64,000 nt of DNA from Symsagittifera roscoffensis (lineage: Eukaryota > Xenacoelomorpha > Acoela > Convolutidae). The notes beneath the pieces are model-generated. The model was not told the origin of the DNA and ran no database searches. It saw nothing but the letters and a program-made list of their open reading frames with translations. Positions within the stretch are counted from its first letter, which is position 1. Each line of letters opens with the position of its first letter. The translations under genes were made by a program, and so were the position numbers. Location of the stretch: NCBI RefSeq assembly GCF_963678635.1, contig NC_087062.1, positions 57,740,129 through 57,804,128 of the forward strand, read 5' to 3'. Below, piece after piece: positions 49,701 to 61,592 of the stretch.

Positions 49701-51345
49701 TACACCCGGCAGATGAAACGAAAACCCTCCGATTATCCTCCCCTGAATCCAGAAACTATTCCAACATCAGATACACCCACCAGATGGAACGAAAACCCTT
49801 CGATTATCCTCCCCTGAAACCAGAAACTATTCCAACATCAGATACACCCACGAGATGAAACAAAAACCCTTCTATTATCCTCTCTGAACCCAGAAACTGT
49901 TCCAACATCAGATACACCCACCAGATGAAACAAAAATCCTCCGATTATCCTCCCCTGAATCCAGAAACTATTCCAACATCAGAAACACCCACCAGATGCA
50001 ACGAAAACCCACCGATTATCCTCTCCTGAATCCGGAAACTACTCTATCATCAGATACACCCACCAGATGAAACAAAAATCCTCCGATTAGATTCCCTGAA
50101 ACCAGAATCTATTCCAATATCAGATACACCCAGCAGATGAAACGAAAACCCTCCGATTATCCTCCCCTGAATCCAGAAACTATTCCAACATCAGTTACAC
50201 CCACCAGATGAAACGAAAACCCTCCGATTATCCTCCCCTGAATCCAGAAACTGTTCCTTCATCAGATACACCCACCAGATGAAACAAAAACTCTCCGATT
50301 ATTCTCCCCTGAATCCAGAAACTATTCCAACATCAGAAACACCCACCAGATGCAACGAAAACCCACCGATTATCCTCTCCTGAATCCAGAAACTACTCCA
50401 TCATCAGATACACCAACCAGATGAAACAAAAATCCTCCGATTAGATTCCCTGAAACCAGAATCTATTCCAATATCAGATACACCCAGCAGATGAAACGAA
50501 AACCCTCCGATTATCCTCCCCTGAATCCAGAAACTATTCCAACATCAGTTACACCCACCAGATGAAACGAAAACCCTCCGATTATCCTCTCCTGAATCCG
50601 GAAACTATTCCAACATCAGATACACCAGATGCAACGAAAATCCTCCGATTATCCTCTCCTGAATCCAGAAACTATTCCAACATCAGATTCACCCACCAGA
50701 TGAAACGAAAACCCTCCAATTATCCTCCCCTGAAACCGGAAACTATTCCAACATCCGATACAACCACCAGATGAAACAAAAATCCTCCGATTATCCTCCC
50801 ATGAAAACAGAAACAATTTGGACATCAGATAAACCCACCAGATGAAACGAAAATCCTTCGATTATCCTCTCCTGAATCCAGAAACTATTCCAACATCAGA
50901 TACACCAACCAGATGAAACAAAAACCCTCCGATTATCCTCCGCTGAAACCAGAAACTATTCCAACATCAGATGCACACAACAGATGAAACGAAAACGCTC
51001 CGATTATCCTCCCCTGAATTCAGAAACTATTCCATCATCAGATACACGCACCAGATGAAACGAAAACCCTCCGATTATCCTCCCCTGAAACCAGAAACTA
51101 TTCCAACATCAGATACACCCACCAGATGAAGCGAAAATCCTCCGATTATCCTCCCCTGAATACAGACACAATTTGGACATCAGATACACCCACCAGATGA
51201 AACGAAAACTGTCCCATTATCCTCCCCTGAATCCAGAAACTATTCCAACATCAGATACACCCTTCAGATGAAACAAAAACCCTCCAATTATCCTCCCCTG
51301 AGTCCAGAAAGTATTCCAACATCAGATACACCAGATGCAACGGAA

Positions 51346-52044
51346 AGCAGATTAGCGAGAGACGCGGCAGCTGTTCGTAAAACTAACGAAAAAGGAGAAG
51401 GGAGAAGAGAAGGACCATACTCAGGTCCAAACAAATATTATCACAAAGTAGATAATCGGATTTTTTCATAATAGGAAATCATGGGAAGAAACGGTTTTTT
51501 CTACAAAATCCACAAGTTTTCATATTTTCAGTCATTTTTGAACGAGTTTTTAAACGTTTGCGCGATCTTTTTTGGAGAGAAAAAATAGTTACTGTTGAAA
51601 AAACTCAAATTAGAATGCTCACAAAAGTGACAAAGAAGGTCTTCAAGGTCTTCAAGAAGGTCTTTTTGTTTATCAGGTCAAGCATTGAATTGTGGTGGAC
51701 TCAAGACATTGAAAAAGAAGTCAATTCTAACATATTTAGTGCTAAGATGAAATTTATTGATGTTCAAAGAGTCCAATGCATCGTTCAATACATCAGACCC
51801 AGGGTTACGGCGGACAATACTTTGAAATCGACCTTATTACAAGAAAATATAGAGCTACAGCCAACTTTCTAAGAAAACAGAATCCGTTTGGAGGTTGCAA
51901 TCAAAGTACTGGTTTTTCCAAGTTCAAACAAGAGCCTAAATTGTCAATATAATCGAATAGAATAAAAATACATATAAAATAGAATGAACAGAGCTCTTGA
52001 AAATTCATGGAACCAAAGTAAAAAAAACAATCAAATTCAAAACC
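51346..52044 (+). pseudogene. Degenerate retroelement-like sequence after the satellite
   Basis: The last partial satellite unit runs straight into an open frame (51268-51471) whose unique part is strongly basic and polar (RLARDAAAVRKTNEKGEGRR). A second open frame at 51558-51872, starting at TTG, has 104 residues and no known domain. Given the gypsy reverse-transcriptase relics directly downstream, both could be remnants of a retroelement gag or leader, but I could not match them to a domain. Confidence 0.3.
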
Positions 52045-54293
52045 AGAAATTGGAACAGTCAATTGTGGTAAGACCTTGCAATTTCTAAGGCAACAAATTC
52101 AAGCAGAATCACCAAAAACTCTTATGCAGCTCGGAGGGTATATGACAACTTATGCGACAAATGCTGACATTTCGCAAAATAGTGCATCTCATCGAAACCA
52201 CAAATCGGTAATGTTGCCTCGAAGGAAGAAGACGAAGAAAGAATGATTTTCTATCGATTCAGACATTGAACCCAAATGCTCGGTTCTGAAGATACATGAT
52301 GTCACACAAAAAATACTGTTAAGTGTCTAGAGGTGATAAATAAAGCTATAGGGGAGAACGAAACAATTGAGAGGGCCAAGAAACTGATTTTTAGTTCAAG
52401 GATTGCCACAAGAAGTCCAGCTTTCTCTGTTTATAAGAAAACGGCGGACAAACCTATGTCCAAACATTGACAGCTAAACTACTCACGGCTAATGAAAAAT
52501 TAACTAGCACCTTCTACGTAAACATTTCAATACGTCCAGGAAACCATTTGGCTCACAGACACTACTTTTTCAAACCAATGGACCAAGAGAAAGGATGAAT
52601 TTGTCGTAACAGAAAAACCTAGGCTTTGTGACAAAACAACACCAATGAAACATTCTAGTAAACATCCAAAGTAGCCGAAGATGAAAAACCAGAAGAGTAA
52701 AAACCCTCAAAATATTGTGAATTATTTTTGTGAAGAATTATAACGATGATTTTAGACCAGGATGATCCATAAACAACAATGTTTACACATTAATTAAATC
52801 GCCACTGATCCCAATCTAAGAGAAAAACACACAAAAACCGATCCACAGTTAAGAAAAAATGGAACAGAAAAGAAAAAAAACTGATAAGGAAGGTTTTCTT
52901 AATCAAATTGGGCAACTGCACCAGCGATCATTTTGGTAGCTCAAGTAATAATAACAGTTCAGAAGGACGGCTAGGTGAAGTTAACTATGGACGCCAAACA
53001 ATGCATGGCCAAAACTTTTAAAACGCAATCTAAAGGTCAAACCTGTGAGAAATACGGGACTCAGCAACTAAAAGTTTAATTTCGGATTTTGCAGGAGGTG
53101 ATTGTGTTACATCACTACACTTTCAGTACGTCTTTAACCAATTAGGTTTAGATGAGTCAATCAGCTAAACTTGCAACTTCAGTATCAGGCGTGGGGAATT
53201 TGCGCAGGATTCAAGCCAAGATGTCACGGTTAAACGATATGCCTGTGGTATATCAAAGGGCAATGTACTACACATTTGTTGAATTACCAGACGTCTTCTG
53301 CCTCTTAGATGTTATATCTGTGGTACCCAAAGATTTTGCATATAGTCATAATGACTTTGTGAAGTTTTGAAAAAAGCAGATAATGAACTTTTTCCGATGA
53401 AGTTTAGCAAATGCGAATTTTCAAAACAAACCTTACCTTGGATATGATCCGAGATTGATTCGATAGGAATGGGACCGACTCACGTCAATCTACAGGCAAT
53501 GTTAAAATTACAACTAAATTTTTAAAACAATTGCAATCCCTTATAGGGAAACCAACCAGCTCCTGCATTTTATACCAAATCTGCAGATGACCACAAAACG
53601 AAATTCAGCAAAAAGTCACAATCTGTTTGGGGAAAACCACAAAATTTGATATTTATGTTGTTATTATATTTGATAGGTCATATCAGATAATACCTACCGC
53701 TGCAGCGCAAAAACATGCTTCCCAATCAAATCTGTTGCCAGCCTCGAACCAGTGTCAAGCCGAGTACTTGATAACAAAACTATTATCCGTTCAATTACGT
53801 ACCTGATTTTACTAAACACATAGCAACAAAACATTGGGACTATATACTTTTTTGATCATTAAGAAGATCACAGGCCATTTTACATATTGCATGACGTGTT
53901 ACATTTCAAAAATTTTCAAAAACTATTTATAACACCTTAATATACTATCAGAACCAATAAAATTTGCCTTGATAACAAGTTTTTTTTTAGCGTAAAGGGC
54001 GCATTAGGAAACACCTTAATAATCTCGAAGTTGAAAATAGAAAAAACGGTCATGCGACTCTTCTAAAAAACATAAAAACTGTCGGTATCCTTCTCTTGAT
54101 TATGGGAGACAATTATTACATAATAGTTTGGAACAGTTTTTGACCAAACAAAAGTGCGTCGCGTAATGTACAGGTGCCTGTCTGGTTATAGATTAAAAAA
54201 ATATTCGCCAAATAAGGCTATTTTGATGGGAAGGTGTCGTTTAAATTGTTTCTTAAATCATGTGTCGAAATTTCAGCCCTGTATCTTAAGTAG
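52045..54293 (+). pseudogene. Dead gypsy-type reverse transcriptase block, copy A
   Basis: The first of two head-to-tail copies. At 53152-53370 a frame reads MPVVYQRAMYYTFVELPDVF, followed by LLDVISVVPKDF. This aligns to the end of the gypsy RT fingers/palm (AVFQRAM, LPFVF, YLDDI, SKDF). The second aspartate of the catalytic pair is valine (GAT GTT). The frame then stops at 53368-53370, and later RT parts (LGYD, HFIPNLQ) appear in other frames. The upstream part (52.05-52.8 kb) has many stops. It is non-functional. Confidence 0.75.
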
Positions 54294-54299
54294 GGCTGC

Positions 54300-56613
54300 A
54301 GAAATTGGAACATTCAATTGTGGTAAGACCTTGCAATTTCTAAGGCAACAAATTCAAGCAGAATAACCAAAAACTTTTATGCAGCTCGGAGGGTATATGA
54401 CAACTTATGCGACAAATGCTGACATTTCGCAAAATAGTGCTTCTCATCGAAATCACAAATCGGTAATGTTGCCTCGAAGGAAGAAGACGAAGAGAGAATG
54501 ATTTTCTATCGATTCAGACATTGAACCCCAATGCTCGTTTCTAAAGATACATGACTTCACACAAAAAAATACTGTTAAATGTCTAGAGGTGATAAATAAA
54601 GCTATAGGGGAGAACGAAACAATTGAGAGGGCCAAGAAACTGATATTTAGTTCAAGGATTGCCACGAGAAGTCCAGCTTTCTTTGTTTATAAGAAAACGG
54701 CGGACAAACCTATTTCCAAAAATTGACAGCTAAACTACTCACGGCTCATGAAAACCCAACTAGCACCTTCTACGTAAACATTTCGGTACGCCCAGGAAAC
54801 CATTTGGCTCACATACAGTATTTTTTCAAACCAATGGACCAAGAGAAAGGCTGAATTTGTCGTAACAGAAAAAAGAAAACGTTTTTTAGGATTATATTTG
54901 CAGCCAGGCCCAGGCCATGTGACAAAATAACACAAATAAAACATCCTAGTAAACATCCAAAGTAGCCGAAGTTGAAAAACCAGAAGAGAAGAAACCCTCA
55001 AAATATTGTGAAATAATTTTGTGAAGAATTATAACGAAAGTTTTAGACCAGGATGATCCATAAACAACAATGTTTACACATTAATTAAATCGCCACTGGT
55101 TCCAATCTAAGAGAAAAACACACAAATTCCGATCCACAGTTAAGAAAAAATAGGAACAGAAATGAAAAAAAAACTGATAGGGAAGGTTTTCTTAATCAAA
55201 TTGGACAACTGCACCAGCGATCATTTTGGTAGCTCCAGTAGTAATAACAGTTCAGAAGGACGGCTAGGTGAAGTTAACTATGGACGCCAAACAATGCATG
55301 GCCAAAACTTTTAAAACGCAATCTTAAGGTCAAAACTGTGAGAATTACGGGACTCAGCAACTAAAAGTTTAATTTCGGATTTTGCAGGAGGTGACTGTGT
55401 TACATCACTACACTTTCAGTACGCCTTCAACCAATTAAGTTTAGATGAATCAATCAGCTAAACTCGCAACTTCAGTATCAGACGTGGGGAATTTGCGCAG
55501 GATTCAAGCCAAGATGTTACGGTTAAACGATATGCCTGTGGTATATCAAAGGGCAATGTAATACACATTTGTTGAGTTACCAGACGTCTTCTGCCTCTTA
55601 GATCTTATATCTGTGGTACCCAAAGATTTTGCATATAGTCATAATGACTTTGTGAAGTTTTGAAAGAAGCAGTTAATGAATTTTTTCCGATGAAGTTTAG
55701 CAAATGCGAATTTTCAAAACAAACCTTACCTTGGATATGATCCGAGATTGATTCGCTAGGAATGGGACCGACTCACGTCAACCTACAGGCAATGTTAAAA
55801 TTACAACTAAATTTTTAAAGCAATTGCAATCCCTTATAGGGAAACCAACGAGCTCCTGCATTTTATACCAAATCTGCAGATGACCACAAAAGGAAATTCA
55901 GCAAAAAGTCACAATCTGTTTGGGGAAAACCACGAAATTCGATATTTATGTTGTTATTATGTTTGATAGGTCATATCAGATAATACCTACCGCTACAGCG
56001 CAAAAACATGCTTCCCAATCAAATCTGTTGCCAGCCTCGAACCAGCGTCAAGCCGGGTACTTGATAACAATGTAATTAGAAAACAATGTTATTACCCAAA
56101 CTATTATCCGTTCAAATAGGTACCTGATTTTACTAAACACATAGCAACAAAACATTGGGACTATATACTTTTTTTGGTCATTAAGAAGATCACAGGCCAT
56201 TTTAAATATTGCATGACGTGTTACATTTCAAAAATTTTCAAAAACTATTTATAACACCTTAATATACTATCAGAACCAATAAAATTTGCCTTGATAACAA
56301 TTTTTTTTAGCGTAAAGGGCGTATTAGGAAACACCTTAATAATCTCGAAGTTGAAAATAGAAAAAACGGTTTTGCGACTCTTCTAAGAAAACATAAAAAA
56401 CTGTCGGTATCCTTCTCTTGATTATGGGAGACAATTATTACATAATAGTTTGGAACAGTTTTTGACCAAACAAAAGTGCGTCGCGTAATGTACAGGTGTC
56501 TGTCTGGTTATAGATAAAAAATTATTCGCCAAATAGGGCTATTTTGATGGGAAGGTGTCGTTTAAATTGTTTCTTAAATCATGTGTCGAAATTTCAGCCA
56601 TGTATCTTAAGTA
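54300..56613 (+). pseudogene. Dead gypsy-type reverse transcriptase block, copy B
   Basis: Tandem copy of 52045-54293 at an offset of 2,255 bases, differing by scattered substitutions and small indels, including insertions near 54865-54900 and 56070-56095. The same RT region is at about 55.44-55.67 kb. Here the catalytic second aspartate reads leucine (GAT CTT), and an extra stop lies at 55560-55562. The shared defects show the block was already dead when duplicated. Confidence 0.75.
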
Positions 56614-57122
56614 GTTGTCAATGAATTGACGTTATCCAGTTTTTTGCTCAATCGAAACAAAGCTATTGCAACTTATTTTTGATTAACGACAGTAAATGAA
56701 AATAAAAGTTATTTAAATTGTGAGGCCAGTTACGAGGCCAGTTTATTTGAATTATTTAAATTGATGGAAACAGAGTCACAAAGTTCGAAACTAAATTGAA
56801 AAAAATTGAAAACTGAAATTCCAGAAAAAAATTAAGGGTTTTATTTTAATCGTTTTGAATAGCAATTGAGTGCAGGTGACTTATGCTTTTCAGAAACCAA
56901 TTCTGTTGTTTTGAGACAAGGTTTCTATTCTGATCACAAACTCAGTGCTTAAATTAAAGAAAATTTTCTCAAAAATTCAAATTTCTCTGAAGTTTGCAGC
57001 TTTTTATTTTCGGTTTCGGAATCTAATCTAAACTACATTTCCTTATTGGATAAATTATAAAATCACTATAAAATTATTAATATTAACCAATCATAATCCA
57101 TCTAACTGACAACCCACTTATT
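56614..57122. other. AT-rich spacer before the gag-pol element
   Basis: Short spacer between the duplicated RT block and the candidate LTR. A GAGGCCAGTTTATTTGAATT-like phrase is partly repeated near 56720-56750. No gene seen. Confidence 0.4.
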
Positions 57123-58533
57123 TGTTAGTGCTGAAATTACTGCCGAAATTAGTGCTAATTTCAGCACCAGAGGTTTGAATTTAACTTACAAATTATTTAC
57201 CTCTCCAAGAGAACTTCAGCAGCCGCAATAAGCCAGTATACTCTAGATCTATTGAGCCTAGCAGGGAATAGTTAAACACCCTGAGACTAGAAGATATAAG
57301 AGTAAGATTAGGATCGGTGTTAGACTAAGAAGTTGCACGAATCTATCCGGCCGAAAATAAGATAGCGTGACGAGCAGACGGTGTACCTTATCCGAAGTTA
57401 CTCTATGTGTTATACCCATAACACATAACTCATCTGGTGTGACCATAAGTCTCGAATAAAGACCTTAAAAAACAAAACAGCTCAGAATTAACCAAAAATA
57501 GATTAGAAGAGAGACAATACTATTTCAAAATGTTACACGACAATAACTTAATTGAAATGTCTCTACGACTCAATAGATCAGAGAACTACCCGTTGTTGGA
57601 AAAAGACCTCGAACAAGAGACGACATACAACTACATAGAAACTTACTATTTAGTTTCATGGTCGTACGGCAAAAGCCAACACAAACTTTTATATTTAGAG
57701 TCTTACTAGCAATGAATTTAGATTTTCATTTGCAAACATAAAATCCTTGAAGGAAATCTTCAATGCTTATTTCAGGCGCTAGATAAAATTATTATTGTTC
57801 AATAACGATTGATAAAATTATCTCAATTCGTGAAAAATAAATTGTTAGTATATATAAATCATCCTGTTGTTCCAGCTTCATCACCTAAACATAACAGCAA
57901 TCATAAATCAACTAATATCATCGAAAACTAAAACCTTTTACCAAATAAATTTAAATTGTTTTAAACTTAATTTTATTTAATTTAAACCAGATCATCAAGG
58001 CCTTCCTTGGATCTAAATCAATTTTCGATCTTACAAATTTTAAATTCTGATCATCAAGGCTTATCCTTGGATCAAAAAGAACAATTTTGTTGTAAACCAC
58101 CCACTTATCAAGTGTCTAACGACCTCAAACATTGATTCACTACCCAACCTTTTCAAAAAACCCAGGACTAATAGAAATTTTCAATCACGCTAATCATTCA
58201 AATTAGGCTAAACAGTGAAGAACTTCGGTTATTCATCCTTCACTTGAACCCTCCTCTTACCTGACCCAGGATAAATCTTAAACTTAGTAAGTTTAAAATA
58301 GTATCTAACGAACTACTTGCGTTCTAATTATACCTGAATCTTGTCAATCGATTTACTATTATCCAACCCTTGAACACAATCACTACCCCTAAGTAAGATT
58401 AAGTAAGTTAACAACTTAACTTAGACTAGCCACGAGAAATTAAAAATCATTCTTCGGAATTGATATACTTTTCTCTCTAACCCTGAACAAAAAGACCCAG
58501 GTTAAGCTAACCAAAAAATTGTAAGGGTTAACA
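57123..58533 (+). mobile_element. Candidate 5-prime LTR or leader of the gag-pol element
   Basis: The stretch begins TGTTA and ends TAACA (inverted 5-base ends of TG...CA type). It contains a TATATAAA at 57851-57858 with AATAAA at 57944-57949, which fits a promoter and poly(A) signal. It also has a 59-base-offset direct repeat (GATCATCAAGG ... CCTTGGATC) at about 57990-58085. No tRNA primer-binding site starting TGG was found directly after it, and the 3-prime LTR lies outside the window, so the borders are tentative. Confidence 0.35.
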
Positions 58534-58587
58534 GTCGAGGAAAATTAAAATCACTTATAACTTCTTGCATCCTTCATCCTAAACCTT

Positions 58588-59224
58588 TTGTCATTGAAAA
58601 ATTTAGGAAATAAACAAACAATGGTATTACACAATTGTGAAATAGAAAACCAAAAAAACAATCTTGTAATATCCCTGCATACACAAACAGTTGGATACAT
58701 TCGAACAAAACGACAAACAATAAAAAGAAAAGTTATAAGTAAACAAAGACAGATAACACGAAAAAGATTTTCAAAAAATAGAAATGCATTCTCCGAATCA
58801 GAAGTCAGTAGTCTAGACCCACTATACAAATTAAAAGAATCAGTAAATAAAAAATTGCCCAATCCATGATCAATCATTGTTTTCGATTCAGAAACAACTT
58901 CAAACTCATCAAAAAGAGGAAAAAGAAGAATAAAAACGCTATACAAACACAAACCAGTACATCTATACAATTGGAATCAACCAATTAGACATATTGATAA
59001 TTATATATTAACAGTCATGAAACGAAAAAATGAGCAACACTCTAAGAGACGAAAGTCCAGACGAAGAAGCAGTTTTCCCATTTGTTATAAATTCACTCAG
59101 TGATAGAGGACAAACACGATTTTGCAAAAATTTACTCGTAAATTTGTTTGAACCAGGAATCAGTCCATGCAAATCAGAATTCCCAGATATAAAAATCAAA
59201 AGACAATTATTGAACATTATTTGA
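58588..59224 (+). pseudogene. Broken leader open frames upstream of gag
   Basis: Frames at 58588-58869 and 59030-59224 are in different phases. The first phase continues after its TGA (58867-58869) with further basic, lysine/arginine-rich peptide interrupted near 59097 and 59150. The peptides are highly basic (KRRKSRRRSS) and match no known domain. They may be an extra ORF or an N-terminal Gag extension of the element. The continuing composition across stops suggests one ancestral frame. Confidence 0.45.
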
Positions 59225-59343
59225 AAGAGATATGTAACCTAACACAACAATACGGAATCTACACCATAGAAATCAGTACACCAAAACCACTTCATGGTAA
59301 ATATATTATCTGAACAGACGATATTGATTTAGAATTTTCAAAA

Positions 59344-59991
59344 GTGTTCACAGAATATATCAAAAGCATACAATATCAAAACTCACAGAGAGCAAACTCA
59401 ATATTCACCAACGAAGTTTTTGCATTAATATATACTTATTTATCTATATTAGAAAGAACAGAAGCTCAAAGTACATCACCAGTCCAAACATCAAAACATA
59501 CAAAAGTAAGAAACGAAAGCGTCGCATTTTCAACATTTTTAAATGCAATCCGTGAAAATTTTACCAATAATGATGTCTCACAAAACACTAAACATGATTT
59601 ACAAAAATTACTAGCTTGGTTTAAAATTGATTATTTTACACATAATATCGACCTAATTGAACAAGCAAGAAAAACCTTTAGACCCCAAAGTACCAATGAC
59701 GACACTGCCATTGCAGAACAATCAGATTACGTTTGGGACCCTGAATGGTCTCATCCAGCATTTCTAAATATTCCACAAGATAACTCGAGTCAAGCAAAAA
59801 GTACAATATCTTTCCACAGAGATTATGTAAGAGTAATACCATTAACGAGTGACGCAACACCTTTAAATTGTAATACATTTTTAACTGATACACGAAATAA
59901 CAGCTTAAATTCAACAGTTATACATCATGAAAATCTCAATGGAACTAGAAATCTACACAACAAGATATTCAAACACAATCAAACTTCGTGA
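59344..59991 (+). pseudogene. Unrecognised element-encoded ORF upstream of gag
   Basis: An open frame of 215 residues starting at GTG. The frame actually extends upstream through a TGA at about 59308, so the true start is lost. The stretch LTQQYGIYTIEISTPKP precedes that stop. The content is polar, with asparagine/threonine richness and a WDPEWSHPAF phrase. It ends in a TGA at 59989-59991, after which reading continues in another phase. I do not recognise a domain. By position it is an accessory or N-terminal Gag-like protein of the retroelement. Confidence 0.5.
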
Positions 59992-60275
59992 ATGAAGAAA
60001 TAGTTCAAACAGCAGTAACAACTACACAACAATGTATCTCACCAATACGTCCAAACCTCACAACACCGAGAAATAAAAATACAACACTACCACAAGTAAC
60101 CTTACAATAGACCGTTAAACCTTCGGTTGCTCCAAAATATTCACATATGGACTATCAGACATATAGACTAATGACAAAACCGTCAAAAACACGAAAAACG
60201 TTCACAAGAAACAGTTTTGCAGAACAACTATAATTATGTAAATCAGTCAAAAACAAATCAACCCCCCCAAAAAAT

Positions 60276-61592
60276 ATGCAAAACCTAAACCACGTATTTT
60301 CTCATTATTGGAATCTTCCAAATACATCGACCAATTTAGTAAATTTCCAAGATAATCCACACCCTCCACAGGATTATAGTGAAAATTACCGATTTTTTCA
60401 ACAAAATAGGAATAAACAACAAACACCTTATTACACAAATTACTTATCATCTGATGATGATGATTATCATCAACCAGACATTTTTGCACCATATACTAAA
60501 GAATATCGCACACAAAGACCGCGACAATCTCAACCATCCCAAAATATGAAGATTTATCCACAAAATCTAGCAGATATGCAGAATCAACAACCAATGCATA
60601 TACAAAACTCAATTAACGCACACTCTTTTCAAACTATACAATCACAAAACCCAATGACTATGCATTCTTGCCAACCAACTCAAATGCAGAATTACCTACA
60701 ACAACATGAAATAACAAAAAACCAACTTACAATTTTCCCGCAAACACCAAACGCCGCAGAGTCACTCCAAATGACGATGAATCCATATTTAATGGGAGGG
60801 TCGTCAATAACATCCAATAAACCATTAATGGTATTCACTGGAACAGACCCTGAATACTTGGTAGAAGATTACCTAAATGCAGTCACAGCAAATTTAATTT
60901 TAAATATAGGACCCGAACCAATTAATACGCCACTCCATCAAAATTGGATACATAGACGCTCAGCGTTAATACAAACAACACTAGATGGCGCAGCCCAAAA
61001 TTGGTTTTCAGTACTACCTATAGACATAAAATCAGATTGGAAAAGATTCACACAAGAATTTTCAAAAATGTTTGTTTCTGAAAGAAACAAACAACATCAA
61101 AGAGTTTTATGCAACGAAATTCGCAGATTACCAAATGAAACAATTAAACAATTAGCAGTTCGAATCGAAACACTAGTTCGAAAAGCATAATCACTCAATA
61201 CACATGATTACAAAAACACAAAAATGACAGAATTTTTTTTGATGACCTTAACACCTCAATTAAGGAAAATAGCTATAAAAAAGAGAGCATCTCATCCTTC
61301 CTCAATTCGAGAACCAGACTTTGATTTTAGAAAATTAGTAGATAAACTAGAACAAGCAGAAATCACAATTGAAACAGAAAATCTAAAACTACAGTATGTT
61401 AATCGGATCGAAACAAATACTACACATATAAATAACATACAAGGACCAGATATAGACCTGATTGAAAAAATCACTGAAATATTAAACATCTATGAAAAGA
61501 ACCCAAACTTTGAAGGTAAACCATCTTTCAACAAATGGTGTAATTATTGCCGACGATACGGACACACTATTGCCGAATGTAGACAAAATTAA
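60276..61592 (+). pseudogene. Retrotransposon Gag (capsid and CCHC nucleocapsid), one internal stop
   Basis: An ATG at 60276 opens a 304-residue frame, interrupted by TAA at 61188-61190 and resuming in the same phase to 61592. The N-terminal ~170 residues are rich in Gln, Asn, Met and Pro. Then comes a retrotransposon-gag (capsid-like) domain with WIHRRSALIQTTLDGAAQNW and WKRFTQEFSKMF, the usual W...R...L.G.A..W spacing. The C-terminus carries a CCHC zinc knuckle, CNYCRRYGHTIAEC (C-x2-C-x4-H-x4-C), for binding the element RNA. It would form the particle shell of the retrotransposon. A stop directly after the knuckle, at 61590-61592, and a phase change follow. Confidence 0.8.

Larger units (their letters stand above)
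35899..51345 (+). repeat. 71-bp satellite array, ~217 units
   Basis: The consensus unit runs from CCACCAGATGAAACGAAAAC through CCTCCGATTATCCTCCCCTG and AAACCAGAAACTATTCCAAC to ATCAGATACAC, 71 bases. Length 15.45 kb divided by 71 gives about 217 head-to-tail copies. Divergence is low in the centre and higher past ~43.5 kb and at the right end. Diagnostic variants (AACGAAAA or AAAGAAAA, GATTATCC or GATTGTCC, AAACC, AATCC or AAATC) are arranged in recurring higher-order patterns. Each unit has 25 C but only 7 G on this strand and about 45% GC, far above the surroundings. All six frames of the consensus contain stops, so it is not a long coding repeat. Confidence 0.98.

Noticed and set aside
35899-51345. 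CRISPR-like array
   Set aside because: Units are contiguous with no variable spacers between repeats, the context is eukaryotic, and there are no cas-type genes.
52045-56613. Pair of direct copies as the two LTRs of one element
   Set aside because: They are adjacent with only a few bases between, and each contains RT coding relics, so they are a tandem duplication and not LTRs.
58551-58970. 139-residue minus-strand open frame in the retroelement leader
   Set aside because: It is antisense to A-rich coding-like retroelement sequence. Its phenylalanine/leucine-rich content is what the complement of lysine/glutamate/asparagine codons gives.
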